Below, in pieces: positions 1 to 5,374 of a DNA stretch of 5,597 bases. Source of the DNA: Nitrospirae bacterium RIFCSPHIGHO2_01_FULL_66_17 (lineage in GTDB: Bacteria; Nitrospirota; Nitrospiria; 2-01-FULL-66-17). The stretch's first letter is position 1; each line of letters opens with the position of its first letter. Under the pieces are notes generated by a model that saw nothing but the letters and a program-made list of their open reading frames with translations, had not been told where the DNA came from and searched no databases. The stretch covers positions 1 through 5,597 of the forward strand of contig MHEO01000060.1 of NCBI GenBank assembly GCA_001803875.1, in the 5' to 3' direction. Made by a program: the position numbers and the translations under genes.

Positions 1-88
1 TAGTAGGCGAGCGACGCGGCCGTGGCGGGCAGCGGCAGGCCGTGTAGTAGGCGAGCGACGCGGCCGTGGCGGGCAGCGGCAGGCCGTG
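1..88. repeat. Exact 44-bp tandem duplication (1-44 and 45-88)
   Basis: Bases 1-44 and 45-88 are identical, and the similarity stops at base 89. The unit lies within the 3' part of gnd. Because 44 is not a multiple of 3, the second unit met by the ribosome (1-44) is read out of frame. Removing one copy lets the normal 6PGDH frame (ending ...SLAYY) continue to the edge. The repeat begins exactly at the first base of the window, which favours an assembly or contig-end artefact over a real mutation. Confidence 0.97.
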
Positions 89-1318
89 TTCGGCGCCCAA
101 GGCCACCACGCGCCGCCAGCCGTCTTGTCTGGACGCGAGTTCTTCCCTGAACCACGGATCGAGCAACAGGTTTGGTAATGAGGGGTTGCGCCGCATCGCC
201 TCCTGAATCCGCGCCAGCAGACGGGCGCGGATGATGCAGCCTCCCTTCCAGATGCGGGCGATCTCCGCGAGATCGAGGCGGTAGTCGCGCGCGCGCGAGG
301 CGACAGCCAGGAGGCCCATGCCCTGGGCGTAGCTGCACAGCTTGGACGCGTACAGCGCGTGGCGAACGTCGGCGGCGAGCCGTCCGTCGGGCGAGGCCGA
401 CGGGCGCGGGCCGGGCAGGAGGGGCGCGGCCGCGACCCGCTCCGTCTTGGCGGCCGAGATCAGGCGCGCGTCGAGCGCCGCAGCGATCGTGGGGATCGGC
501 GCGCCGAGCGCGGCGGCGTCCTGCACGGTCCATCCCCCGGTGCCCTTCGTCGCCGCCGTGTCCAGAATGCGATCGACCAGTTCGCCGCCGGTCTCGGTGT
601 CCGGCCGGCGGAGGATGCGGGCGGTGATGTCGATCAGAAACGATTCCAGTTCCCCGCGGTTCCACTCGTCGAAGAGCGCGGCGAGATCACGGTTGGAGAC
701 CCCCCCCCCGCGGCGCAGGACGTCGTACGCCTCGGCGATGAGCTGCATATCGGCGTACTCGATCCCGTTGTGCACCATCTTCACGTAGTGCCCGGCGCCG
801 CCCGGTCCCATGTAGGCCACGCACGGGCCGTCGTCGACCTGCGCGGCGATCTTCACGAGAATGGGGGCGAGATGGTCATACGCCTCGCGCGGACCGCCGG
901 GCATCAGCGACGGCCCGCGGCGCGCCCCCTGTTCGCCGCCCGACACGCCCATGCCGATGAACCGGATTCCCCTAAGGGAGAGCTCCCGCGCGCGGCGCTC
1001 GGTGTCGGAAAACAGCGCGTTGCCGCCGTCGACCAGGATGTCGCCGGGGTCGAGGAATGGCGCGAGCGAGGCGATCGTCGCGTCGGTGGGCGCGCCGGCC
1101 TTGATCATCACGAGGATGCGGCGCGGTCGCTCCAACGAGGCCGCGAAGGTCTGGGGCGAGCGGTGTCCCTGGATACCCTGCCGCGCCTCGGAGAGCAGGG
1201 CGTCGACCGGGTCGGACGATCGATCCGACACGGCCGTCGAGAAGCCCTTGTCCGCCAGGTTGAGCGCCAGGTTCTTCCCCATGACCCCGAGCCCGTACAC
1301 GCCGATCTGCGCCGCCAT
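1..1318 (-). CDS. gnd: 6-phosphogluconate dehydrogenase, decarboxylating (3' end missing, frame broken near the edge)
   Basis: Oxidatively decarboxylates 6-phosphogluconate to ribulose 5-phosphate in the cytosol (pentose phosphate pathway). About 425 residues read in the correct frame. Visible motifs are the Rossmann loop GLGVMGKN (residues 9-16), MIKAG (71-75), DGGN (97-100), the substrate loop GVSGGEQGARRGPSLMPGG (124-142), KMVHNGIEY (180-188, with the catalytic Lys180 and Glu187 equivalents), TKGTGGWT (257-264), Arg285, KLCSYAQGM and IWKGGCIIR. Arg33-Ser34 after the second beta strand fits NADP+ use (inference). This is the long form of the family (E. coli 468 aa), so roughly 45 C-terminal residues, including the family's Arg/His pair that reaches the partner subunit, lie outside the window. 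After SLAYY (about base 44) an exact 44-bp duplication shifts the frame. The ATG at 1318 is chosen because the Rossmann strand begins right after it. An in-frame ATG at 1330 would add four residues. The gene lies 34 bp downstream of the 112-residue gene, probably in one transcript. Confidence 0.96.
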   Translation of the reverse strand, partial: MAAQIGVYGLGVMGKNLALNLADKGFSTAVSDRSSDPVDALLSEARQGIQGHRSPQTFAASLERPRRILVMIKAGAPTDATIASLAPFLDPGDILVDGGNALFSDTERRARELSLRGIRFIGMGVSGGEQGARRGPSLMPGGPREAYDHLAPILVKIAAQVDDGPCVAYMGPGGAGHYVKMVHNGIEYADMQLIAEAYDVLRRGGGVSNRDLAALFDEWNRGELESFLIDITARILRRPDTETGGELVDRILDTAATKGTGGWTVQDAAALGAPIPTIAAALDARLISAAKTERVAAAPLLPGPRPSASPDGRLAADVRHALYASKLCSYAQGMGLLAVASRARDYRLDLAEIARIWKGGCIIRARLLARIQEAMRRNPSLPNLLLDPWFREELASRQDGWRRVVALGAEHGLPLPATAASLAYYTACRCPPRPRRSPT

Positions 1319-1352
1319 CGACCGTCCCATCGCCCGTGTCAGCGGCGCTCGA

Positions 1353-1691
1353 TCAGGAGCACCCCGATCCCTTCACCTCGCGCGCGGCGGCATCGGCCGG
1401 CAGAAGGCTCGCGGCGAATCCCTTCGGGTCGGCGTCGTGCTGGTCGATCAAGGCCTGGAGCTGCTGCAGGCAGTCCGTGCGGGTGCAGAGCCGATAGCCG
1501 TAGATGCCCATCGGGGCGATGAGCTTCATGTAGTAATGGTTGCCGGCGTCGTACTGCGTGGAGCACGCGCTGGGTTTGTTCGCGACCTTGAGGAACGGGT
1601 CGAACGTCTCGGCGAATGTCTCCAGCACGGCCTCGCCGTGGAGATCCTGGGGAATTTCGCGGAAGCGCTTGATCAAGTCGTAGACGGTCAT
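1353..1691 (-). CDS. Conserved-looking hypothetical protein, 112 aa, upstream of gnd
   Basis: I do not recognise a family. The product is a small soluble protein with no signal peptide or membrane segment. It opens with an amphipathic, acidic/basic stretch (MTVYDLIKRFREIP), has a central aromatic/Gly-rich segment (GNHYYMKLIAPMGIYGYRL, residues 50-68) and ends in a mixed-charge helix-like region and a Gly/Ser/Cys tail. Cysteines are at 43, 69, 74 and 111, too scattered for an obvious metal site. The start at 1691 is fixed by a strong ribosome-binding site (AAAGGAG, 5-nt spacer). Upstream in-frame codons exist but run through the REP-like palindrome and are not credible. The gene precedes gnd by 34 bp on the same strand with no terminator between, suggesting co-transcription and perhaps a link to sugar-phosphate metabolism (inference only). 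Coding status rests on the ribosome-binding site, the clean frame and protein-like composition. Confidence 0.78.
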   Translation of the reverse strand: MTVYDLIKRFREIPQDLHGEAVLETFAETFDPFLKVANKPSACSTQYDAGNHYYMKLIAPMGIYGYRLCTRTDCLQQLQALIDQHDADPKGFAASLLPADAAAREVKGSGCS

Positions 1692-1696
1692 CGTGG

Positions 1697-1703
1697 CTCC
1701 TTT
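1697..1703 (-). promoter_or_regulatory. Shine-Dalgarno site of the 112-aa gene
   Basis: AAAGGAG on the minus strand, 5 nt before the ATG at 1691. It is the strongest ribosome-binding site in the window and decides the start of this gene. Confidence 0.8.
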
Positions 1704-1718
1704 CGGGTTTCCTCCATG

Positions 1719-1747
1719 AGGGTAAACGAGTCCGCCGGGATAATCAA
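1719..1747 (-). promoter_or_regulatory. Candidate sigma70-type promoter for the 112-aa gene and gnd
   Basis: Minus-strand TTGATT (1747-1742) is followed after a 17-bp spacer by TACCCT (1724-1719). The -35 is close to consensus. The -10 keeps only the TA...T positions. The predicted transcript would start near 1712, about 20 nt before the start codon and just upstream of the AAAGGAG site. Position and spacing are good but the -10 is weak. Confidence 0.35.
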
Positions 1748-1768
1748 CGGGCGGGGCGTCCTCTGGTG

Positions 1769-1799
1769 TTGAAGCTCCCCGCAGCAAGCTGCGGGGAAT
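1769..1799. repeat. REP-like palindromic element, copy A
   Basis: Contains a perfect 9-bp inverted repeat, CCCCGCAGC (1777-1785) and GCTGCGGGG (1788-1796), around AA. The 31 bases 1769-1799 are the exact reverse complement of 5227-5257, and identity stops at both ends. It lies between divergent genes, just upstream of the likely yqgE promoter. No T-run follows on either strand, so it is not a standard intrinsic terminator. The recurrence at dispersed intergenic positions in opposite orientation is the pattern of REP elements, which in other bacteria are spread by REP-associated tyrosine transposases (family knowledge; no such gene is in this window). Confidence 0.85.
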
Positions 1800-1834
1800 G
1801 TGCTCGCAATGCACTTTCACCCTCTTGACTGGTG

Positions 1835-1840
1835 CATAAT
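1835..1840 (+). promoter_or_regulatory. Possible -10 element of yqgE
   Basis: CATAAT, one base from the TATAAT consensus, lies 36 bases before the yqgE start codon. No good -35 sits 16-18 bp upstream (that region reads CACTTT). The nearby TTGACT at 1825-1830 is only 4 bp away and cannot pair with it. Tentative. Confidence 0.25.
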
Positions 1841-1876
1841 GGAACACGTGCCGTTCGTATCCAGAGGAATTGACCG

Positions 1877-2707
1877 ATGGCCGTAAGCGATGCGGTGCGG
1901 GTGAGGTCTTGCCGGTTCGTGTGGGCCGTGGTGGTGTGCGTGATGCCGATCGTCGGGATGCGCGGCGCGGCCGTCGCCGGGGCCGACGGGCCGACGCACG
2001 TCCGCCAGGGGATCTTCCTCGTGGCCGATCCCGGTCTGACCGATCCCAATTTCAGCGAGACGGTGGTCCTGATCACCCACCACGGACCCCAGGGGACGAC
2101 CGGCGTCGTCATCAACCGGCCCACGACCACGCCGCTGTCGCATGCGCTGCCTGATCTGCCCTCACTGGCCGACCGGCCGGAGACGCTGTTTGTGGGGGGG
2201 CCGGTGGGGCGGGAGGCGGTGGTGATGCTGATGCGCACCATTGAGCCGCACGAATCGGCCCGCCGCGTGTTCGGCGACGTCTACGAGAGTCGAAGCGCCG
2301 ACGCGCTCGCCCACCTCCTCAAACAGACCGATCCCAAGGCGGTGTTCCGTTTTTATGCGGGCTACGCGGGCTGGGCGTCGGGCCAGCTTGAGGATGAGCT
2401 CGATCGGGGGAGTTGGCGTGTGCTGCCGGCCGATTCCGCCGTGGTGTTCGACCGCGACCCGGACGTCATCTGGTCCGAGATGATCCGGCGGTCCTCCGAG
2501 CGGTTCGTGCGCGCCCGCTTCGACGATCAGGTCTTGCCGTCGCCGCCCGACGCGGGCGGGGGTGCCGAGCCGCCGCCCCCGGCATCGCTCTTCTTGTCGG
2601 TCTTCTTGTCGGCGGCCGGAGCGGCCGGAGCCGCAGGGGCCGACTCCTTCGCGGTTTTGGATTCCGGGGCGCCGGTGTCGGATGTGTCCTTGCCCTTGCC
2701 CGAGTAA
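1877..2707 (+). CDS. yqgE: YqgE/AlgH family protein with predicted signal peptide and a 3' extension antisense to the FmdB gene
   Basis: YqgE/AlgH (DUF179) proteins are a widespread single-domain family of poorly defined biochemical role; AlgH was named for alginate regulation in Pseudomonas. The domain spans about residues 43-215: IFLVADPGLTDPNFSETVVL, a GTTGVVINRP motif (72-82), LFVGGPVG (104-111) and FYAGYAGWASGQLEDEL (159-175). A basic N-terminus, a hydrophobic stretch (about 14-27) and an Ala-rich AVAGA end near residue 36 predict a cleavable signal peptide, giving a mature domain about as long as cytoplasmic E. coli YqgE. The start at 1877 is supported by AGAGGA (1863-1868) with an 8-nt spacer. 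From about Asp217 on, the frame is antisense to the FmdB gene and yields a Pro/Ala/Gly-rich, low-complexity tail of about 60 residues that does not look like the family. The domain assignment is secure, while export and the tail are predictions. Confidence 0.92.
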   Translation: MAVSDAVRVRSCRFVWAVVVCVMPIVGMRGAAVAGADGPTHVRQGIFLVADPGLTDPNFSETVVLITHHGPQGTTGVVINRPTTTPLSHALPDLPSLADRPETLFVGGPVGREAVVMLMRTIEPHESARRVFGDVYESRSADALAHLLKQTDPKAVFRFYAGYAGWASGQLEDELDRGSWRVLPADSAVVFDRDPDVIWSEMIRRSSERFVRARFDDQVLPSPPDAGGGAEPPPPASLFLSVFLSAAGAAGAAGADSFAVLDSGAPVSDVSLPLPE

Positions 2708-2874
2708 TCGGTGATGTAGAAGCCCGACCCCTTGAACTGCAGCGCGGGCGCCGCCAGGAGCTTCTTCATCGACCCGCCGCACCTCGAGCAGGTTTCGAGC
2801 GGCGGGTCGGTGCGTTTCTGGATGAGGTCCACGAGGTGCCCGCATTGCTCGCATCGGTATTCGTAAATCGGCAT
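2527..2874 (-). CDS. FmdB-family zinc-ribbon protein, 115 aa
   Basis: Small regulatory-type zinc-ribbon protein (CxxC_CXXC_SSSS / FmdB family, named after a putative regulator of formamidase in Methylophilus; the true function is unclear in most bacteria). The N-terminus MPIYEYRCEQCGH has the first pair Cys8/Cys11 and ETCSRCGG has the second pair Cys29/Cys32, forming one CxxC-17-CxxC site. A conserved FKGSGFYITDY segment follows (48-58). Residues from about 60 to 115 are a Lys/Ser/Ala/Pro/Gly-rich disordered tail, typical of this family. It is the last gene of the rsmD operon, beginning 17 nt after the aminotransferase stop. Its GGAG (2886-2889) is 11 nt from the ATG, a long spacer. The last 181 bp of the gene overlap the convergent yqgE frame, and no terminator is visible before its stop. 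Confidence 0.93.
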   Translation of the reverse strand: MPIYEYRCEQCGHLVDLIQKRTDPPLETCSRCGGSMKKLLAAPALQFKGSGFYITDYSGKGKDTSDTGAPESKTAKESAPAAPAAPAADKKTDKKSDAGGGGSAPPPASGGDGKT

Positions 2875-2891
2875 AGGGTGCGTGTCTCCGC

Positions 2892-4088
2892 CTACTTCTT
2901 GAGTTTTGCGAGCGCCGCGTCCATCCGATCCAGGCCCCGCCGGATGTGGTCGAGGGACGTGGCGTAGGAGAGCCGGATGCAGCGGTCGTCGCCGAAGGCA
3001 GCGCCCGCGACCACCGCGATTCGCGCCTCCTCGATCAGGTACGTCGTCAGGCTCTGCGAGCCGGTGACGGCGGTCGCGTTGTGATGTCGTCCGTAGCACG
3101 ACGACACGTCGGGGAAGGCGTAAAACGCGCCCTGAGGCTGAAAGCACGACACGCCGGGCATCGCGGAGAGGCGGCGGACCATCTCGTTGCGGCGCGCGGC
3201 GAACTCGGCGACCATGCGGTCGATCGACGCGCGCGGGCCGTTGAGCGCCGCGACCGCCGCCTTCTGGGAGATGGACGCGGGGTTCGACGTGCTCTGGCTC
3301 TGGATATTGGCGACGGCGGTCATCAGCGCGGCGGGTCCCGCCGCCCAGCCGATCCGCCACCCCGTCATCGCGTACGTTTTGGACACGCCGTCGACCACCA
3401 CCGTCAGGGCCTTCATCTCGGGGGAGAGCGAGGCGATGCTGACATGCCGGAAGCCGTCGTACACGATCTGGCCGTAGATCTCGTCGGAGATGACGAGCAG
3501 GCGGTGCCGCAGCGCCACCTCGGCGATCCGCTCCAACTGCGCCCGGGCGTAGCCCGCGCCCGTCGGGTTGGACGGCGAGTTCAGGATCAGGGCCTTGGTC
3601 CGCGGGGTGATCGCCGACTCCAGCCGCCGCGGGTCCAGCGTGTAGCCGTCCTCGGCCTGCGTGGGAACGATCACCGGGGTTGCGTCGTTGAGGACGACCT
3701 GGTCGGGATAGGACACCCAGTAGGGCGCCGGGATGATGACCTCGTCGCCCTGCTCGAACAGGGCCTGCGCCAGGTTATACAGCGTGTGCTTGGCGCCGCA
3801 CGAGACCACGATCTCGTTGGGCTGGTACCGCAGTCCCTGGTCCGCTTCGAGGCGCCGGATGATCGCCTGCTTGAGCTCGTCGGTGCCGGAGGGCGCCGTG
3901 TACTTGGTGAACCCCGCGCGGATGGCGTCGATCGCGGCGTCCTTGATCGGGTCGGGGGTGTCGAAATCGGGTTCGCCGAGGCCGAAGTCGATGACGTCGA
4001 TGCCCTGGGCGACGAGCGCCTTGGCCCTGGCGGCGGTCGCCAGGGTGGCGGAGGGCTGGATCCGGCCGACGCGCTGCGCGAGCTTCAT
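2892..4088 (-). CDS. aspC: Aspartate aminotransferase, class I (PLP fold type I)
   Basis: Transfers the amino group between aspartate and 2-oxoglutarate to give oxaloacetate and glutamate, using PLP in the cytosol. The length of 398 aa is normal for the Thermus-like I-beta subgroup. Visible signatures are FGLGEPDFDTP (35-45), YTAPSG (63-68), NSPSNPTG (170-177, with the PLP-contacting Asn174), SDEIYG (201-206, Asp202 and Tyr205), the Schiff-base lysine Lys237 in DGVSKTYAMTGWRIG, and IRLSYA (371-376) with Arg372 binding the substrate carboxylate. The ATG at 4088 overlaps the coaD stop by 4 bp (ATGA). GGAG (4095-4098) lies 6 nt upstream, within coaD, so translation is probably coupled. Some I-beta enzymes also transaminate prephenate, and this sequence alone cannot exclude that role. 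Confidence 0.95.
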   Translation of the reverse strand: MKLAQRVGRIQPSATLATAARAKALVAQGIDVIDFGLGEPDFDTPDPIKDAAIDAIRAGFTKYTAPSGTDELKQAIIRRLEADQGLRYQPNEIVVSCGAKHTLYNLAQALFEQGDEVIIPAPYWVSYPDQVVLNDATPVIVPTQAEDGYTLDPRRLESAITPRTKALILNSPSNPTGAGYARAQLERIAEVALRHRLLVISDEIYGQIVYDGFRHVSIASLSPEMKALTVVVDGVSKTYAMTGWRIGWAAGPAALMTAVANIQSQSTSNPASISQKAAVAALNGPRASIDRMVAEFAARRNEMVRRLSAMPGVSCFQPQGAFYAFPDVSSCYGRHHNATAVTGSQSLTTYLIEEARIAVVAGAAFGDDRCIRLSYATSLDHIRRGLDRMDAALAKLKK

Positions 4089-4573
4089 GGGGCGCTCCGA
4101 AACTTGTCGCGAAGCCGCCGCGCGACCAGCGGGGGCACGAGGCCCTCGATGTTGCCGCCGTAACTCGCGACGTTCTTGATGATGGTGGACGTCAGGTAGG
4201 AATACTCCACGCTCGGCATCAGGAAGAGGGTCTCGATGGACTGGTCGAGGTTGCGGTTCATCATCGCCATCTGCATTTCGTACTCGAAATCGGACACCGC
4301 GCGCAAGCCGCGGATGATCCCGTGGGCGTGCTTGCGCTTGAGATAGTCGACCAGGAGGCCGTCGAACGCCTCGACCTGGACGGTGGTCATCCCCTTGGTC
4401 GAGTCCGTGATCATCTCCAGGCGCTCCTTGATGTCGAAGAGCGGGGCCTTCTGCGGGTTGCGCGCGACGGCGACGATGACCGTGTCGAAAAACTTGAGGC
4501 TCCGGTTCACGATGTCGAGGTGGCCGTTGGTGATCGGATCGAACGTGCCCGGGCACACGCCGATGCGATTCAC
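4085..4573 (-). CDS. coaD: Phosphopantetheine adenylyltransferase
   Basis: Catalyses the penultimate step of coenzyme A synthesis, 4'-phosphopantetheine + ATP to dephospho-CoA + PPi, in the cytosol. It has 162 aa (E. coli 159). Visible are the nucleotidyltransferase T/HxGH motif in GTFDPITNGHLDI (9-21, with His18), ARNPQKAPLF (37-46, Lys42), GIIRGLRAVSDFEYE (85-99, Arg88) and the second nucleotide motif YLTSTIIKNVA (126-136). The start is GTG at 4573, not ATG. It is chosen because the first residues (NRIGVCPGTFDP) match the family N-terminus, GGAG sits 5 nt upstream (4579-4582), and the GTG overlaps the rsmD stop as GTGA. The rsmD-coaD adjacency is very common in bacteria, which supports both calls. 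Confidence 0.97.
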   Translation of the reverse strand: MNRIGVCPGTFDPITNGHLDIVNRSLKFFDTVIVAVARNPQKAPLFDIKERLEMITDSTKGMTTVQVEAFDGLLVDYLKRKHAHGIIRGLRAVSDFEYEMQMAMMNRNLDQSIETLFLMPSVEYSYLTSTIIKNVASYGGNIEGLVPPLVARRLRDKFRSAP

Positions 4574-5139
4574 GCCGACTCCGCCTTGGCGTACACGTCC
4601 AGGATCGTCTCGCCGTACCGGTAGCTTCTCAGATGGCTCACGGGCGCGACCGGCGGGGGCGGGTCCATCGCGTGAAAGCGCTCGATCACGAGCCATCCGC
4701 TCGGCGCGAGACCGAGGCCGGCGAGGAACGGGCGCAGCAGGCGGAAGGTCTCGGGCCGGTGGTAGGGCGGATCGGCGAAGATCAGGTCGTAGACTGATTC
4801 GGGATGCCGCTTGAGGCGGGAGATGAGGCCCGCGACGCCGCCCGTCGTCCACACCTCGGCCTCCCGCTCGGACACGCCGCAGGCCGCGAGGTTGGCCTTG
4901 AGCGCCGCGCGCGCCGCGGGGTCGGCCTCGACGAAGAGCGCGTGCGCCGCGCCCCGGCTCACCGCCTCGATCCCCACGGCGCCCGTTCCGGCGAAGAGAT
5001 CGATCACCCGGGCGCCCTCGATCCGGGGTCCGAGAATGTTGAACAACGCTCCCTTGACCTTATCCGAGGTCGGCCGGACATCGTCCCCCTTGGGCGCCCG
5101 CAGGCGGCGCCCTTTCAGTTGTCCCGCAATGATTCGCAT
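4570..5139 (-). CDS. rsmD: 16S rRNA (guanine(966)-N2)-methyltransferase
   Basis: SAM-dependent enzyme that methylates N2 of G966 in 16S rRNA on the assembling 30S subunit. It has 189 aa (E. coli 198). Motifs are the N-terminal MRIIAGQLKGRRL, the RPTSDKVKGALFNIL signature (22-36), SAM-binding motif I VIDLFAGTGAVGIEA (45-59), the acidic motif II FVEAD (69-73) and the catalytic DPPY (123-126) in DLIFADPPYH. The ATG at 5139 gives the canonical MRIIAG start, but no Shine-Dalgarno sequence precedes it. An in-frame ATG at 5214 would add 25 residues translated through a REP-like hairpin and is unlikely. It is the first gene of the operon, with its stop overlapping the coaD GTG by 4 bp. Confidence 0.96.
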   Translation of the reverse strand: MRIIAGQLKGRRLRAPKGDDVRPTSDKVKGALFNILGPRIEGARVIDLFAGTGAVGIEAVSRGAAHALFVEADPAARAALKANLAACGVSEREAEVWTTGGVAGLISRLKRHPESVYDLIFADPPYHRPETFRLLRPFLAGLGLAPSGWLVIERFHAMDPPPPVAPVSHLRSYRYGETILDVYAKAESA

Positions 5140-5160
5140 GCTTGAATGTGTATCGGCCGC

Positions 5161-5184
5161 ATTCCCCGCCCCTTGGGGCGGGGT
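5161..5184. repeat. REP-like palindromic element, variant copy C
   Basis: ATT followed by a perfect 9-bp inverted repeat, CCCCGCCCC (5164-5172) and GGGGCGGGG (5175-5183), around TT. It shares the ATTCCCCGC start, GCGGGG end and TT centre of copy B. The inner three pairs differ on both arms together (AGC/GCT replaced by CCC/GGG), so pairing is preserved. It lies 25-48 nt upstream of the rsmD start, inside the predicted leader. Confidence 0.75.
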
Positions 5185-5226
5185 GAGGCCGAACAGAACC
5201 GTGAGTGTGTTCATCTCGCATCGAAG

Positions 5227-5257
5227 ATTCCCCGCAGCTTGCTGCGGGGAGCTTCAA
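5227..5257. repeat. REP-like palindromic element, copy B
   Basis: Exact inverted copy (31 of 31 bases) of the element at 1769-1799. The stem is CCCCGCAGC (5230-5238) and GCTGCGGGG (5241-5249) around TT. It lies between the predicted rsmD promoter and the rsmD start, so it should be transcribed in the leader. It has no T-run, so terminator activity is not supported. Confidence 0.85.
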
Positions 5258-5294
5258 TGTTGCGACCGCGGCACGCGCGGCGCGCAAGCGATGT

Positions 5295-5324
5295 ACCATA
5301 TCACGCGGTGAAAACGAGCGTCAA
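5295..5324 (-). promoter_or_regulatory. Sigma70-type promoter of the rsmD-coaD-aspC-fmdB operon
   Basis: Minus-strand TTGACG (5324-5319), an 18-bp spacer and TATGGT (5300-5295). The -10 is preceded by TGA, forming an extended -10 (TGn). This is the best promoter match in the window. Transcription would start near 5288, giving a leader of about 150 nt that contains REP-like copies B and C. Confidence 0.55.
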
Positions 5325-5374
5325 CCCGGAAAGGCGGGTGGTGGTGTCCTAATTTGGGTAACAATCTGTGCCGG

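Noticed and set aside
1319..1330. Alternative gnd start at 1330
   Set aside because: It adds only Met-Gly-Arg-Ser and has no clear ribosome-binding site. The Rossmann strand starts directly after the ATG at 1318, though the upstream start cannot be strictly excluded.
359..1522. Long plus-strand open frame (about 387 codons)
   Set aside because: It is antisense to gnd and the 112-aa gene. The translation is Arg/Gly/Pro-rich without motifs, whereas the minus frames give clear 6PGDH signatures.
1692..1847. N-terminal extension of the 112-aa gene up to 1847
   Set aside because: It would translate the REP-like palindrome and the promoter/ribosome-binding region. The AAAGGAG site places the start at 1691.
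1895..1945. Lipoprotein signal (lipobox) at Cys21 of YqgE
   Set aside because: The residues before the cysteine are Val-Val-Val, not a Leu-Ala/Ser-Gly/Ala-Cys lipobox. A standard Sec cleavage site near residue 36 fits better.
2946..4163. Long plus-strand open frame (about 405 codons)
   Set aside because: It is antisense to the aminotransferase. Its composition (Arg/Gly/Asp/His-rich) is typical of a GC-rich shadow frame and no domain is recognisable.
5125..5162. Possible 15-codon leader peptide beginning at an ATG just after hairpin C
   Set aside because: The only purine-rich sequence upstream is the hairpin arm, too close to the ATG, and the peptide shows no regulatory amino-acid run.
5140..5214. 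25-residue N-terminal extension of rsmD from the ATG at 5214
   Set aside because: It passes through hairpin C, has no good ribosome-binding site and precedes the canonical MRIIAG start of the family.
5161..5257. CRISPR array or tandem intrinsic terminators
   Set aside because: There are only two units, they differ in sequence and have no regular spacer. Neither hairpin is followed by a T-run on either strand.
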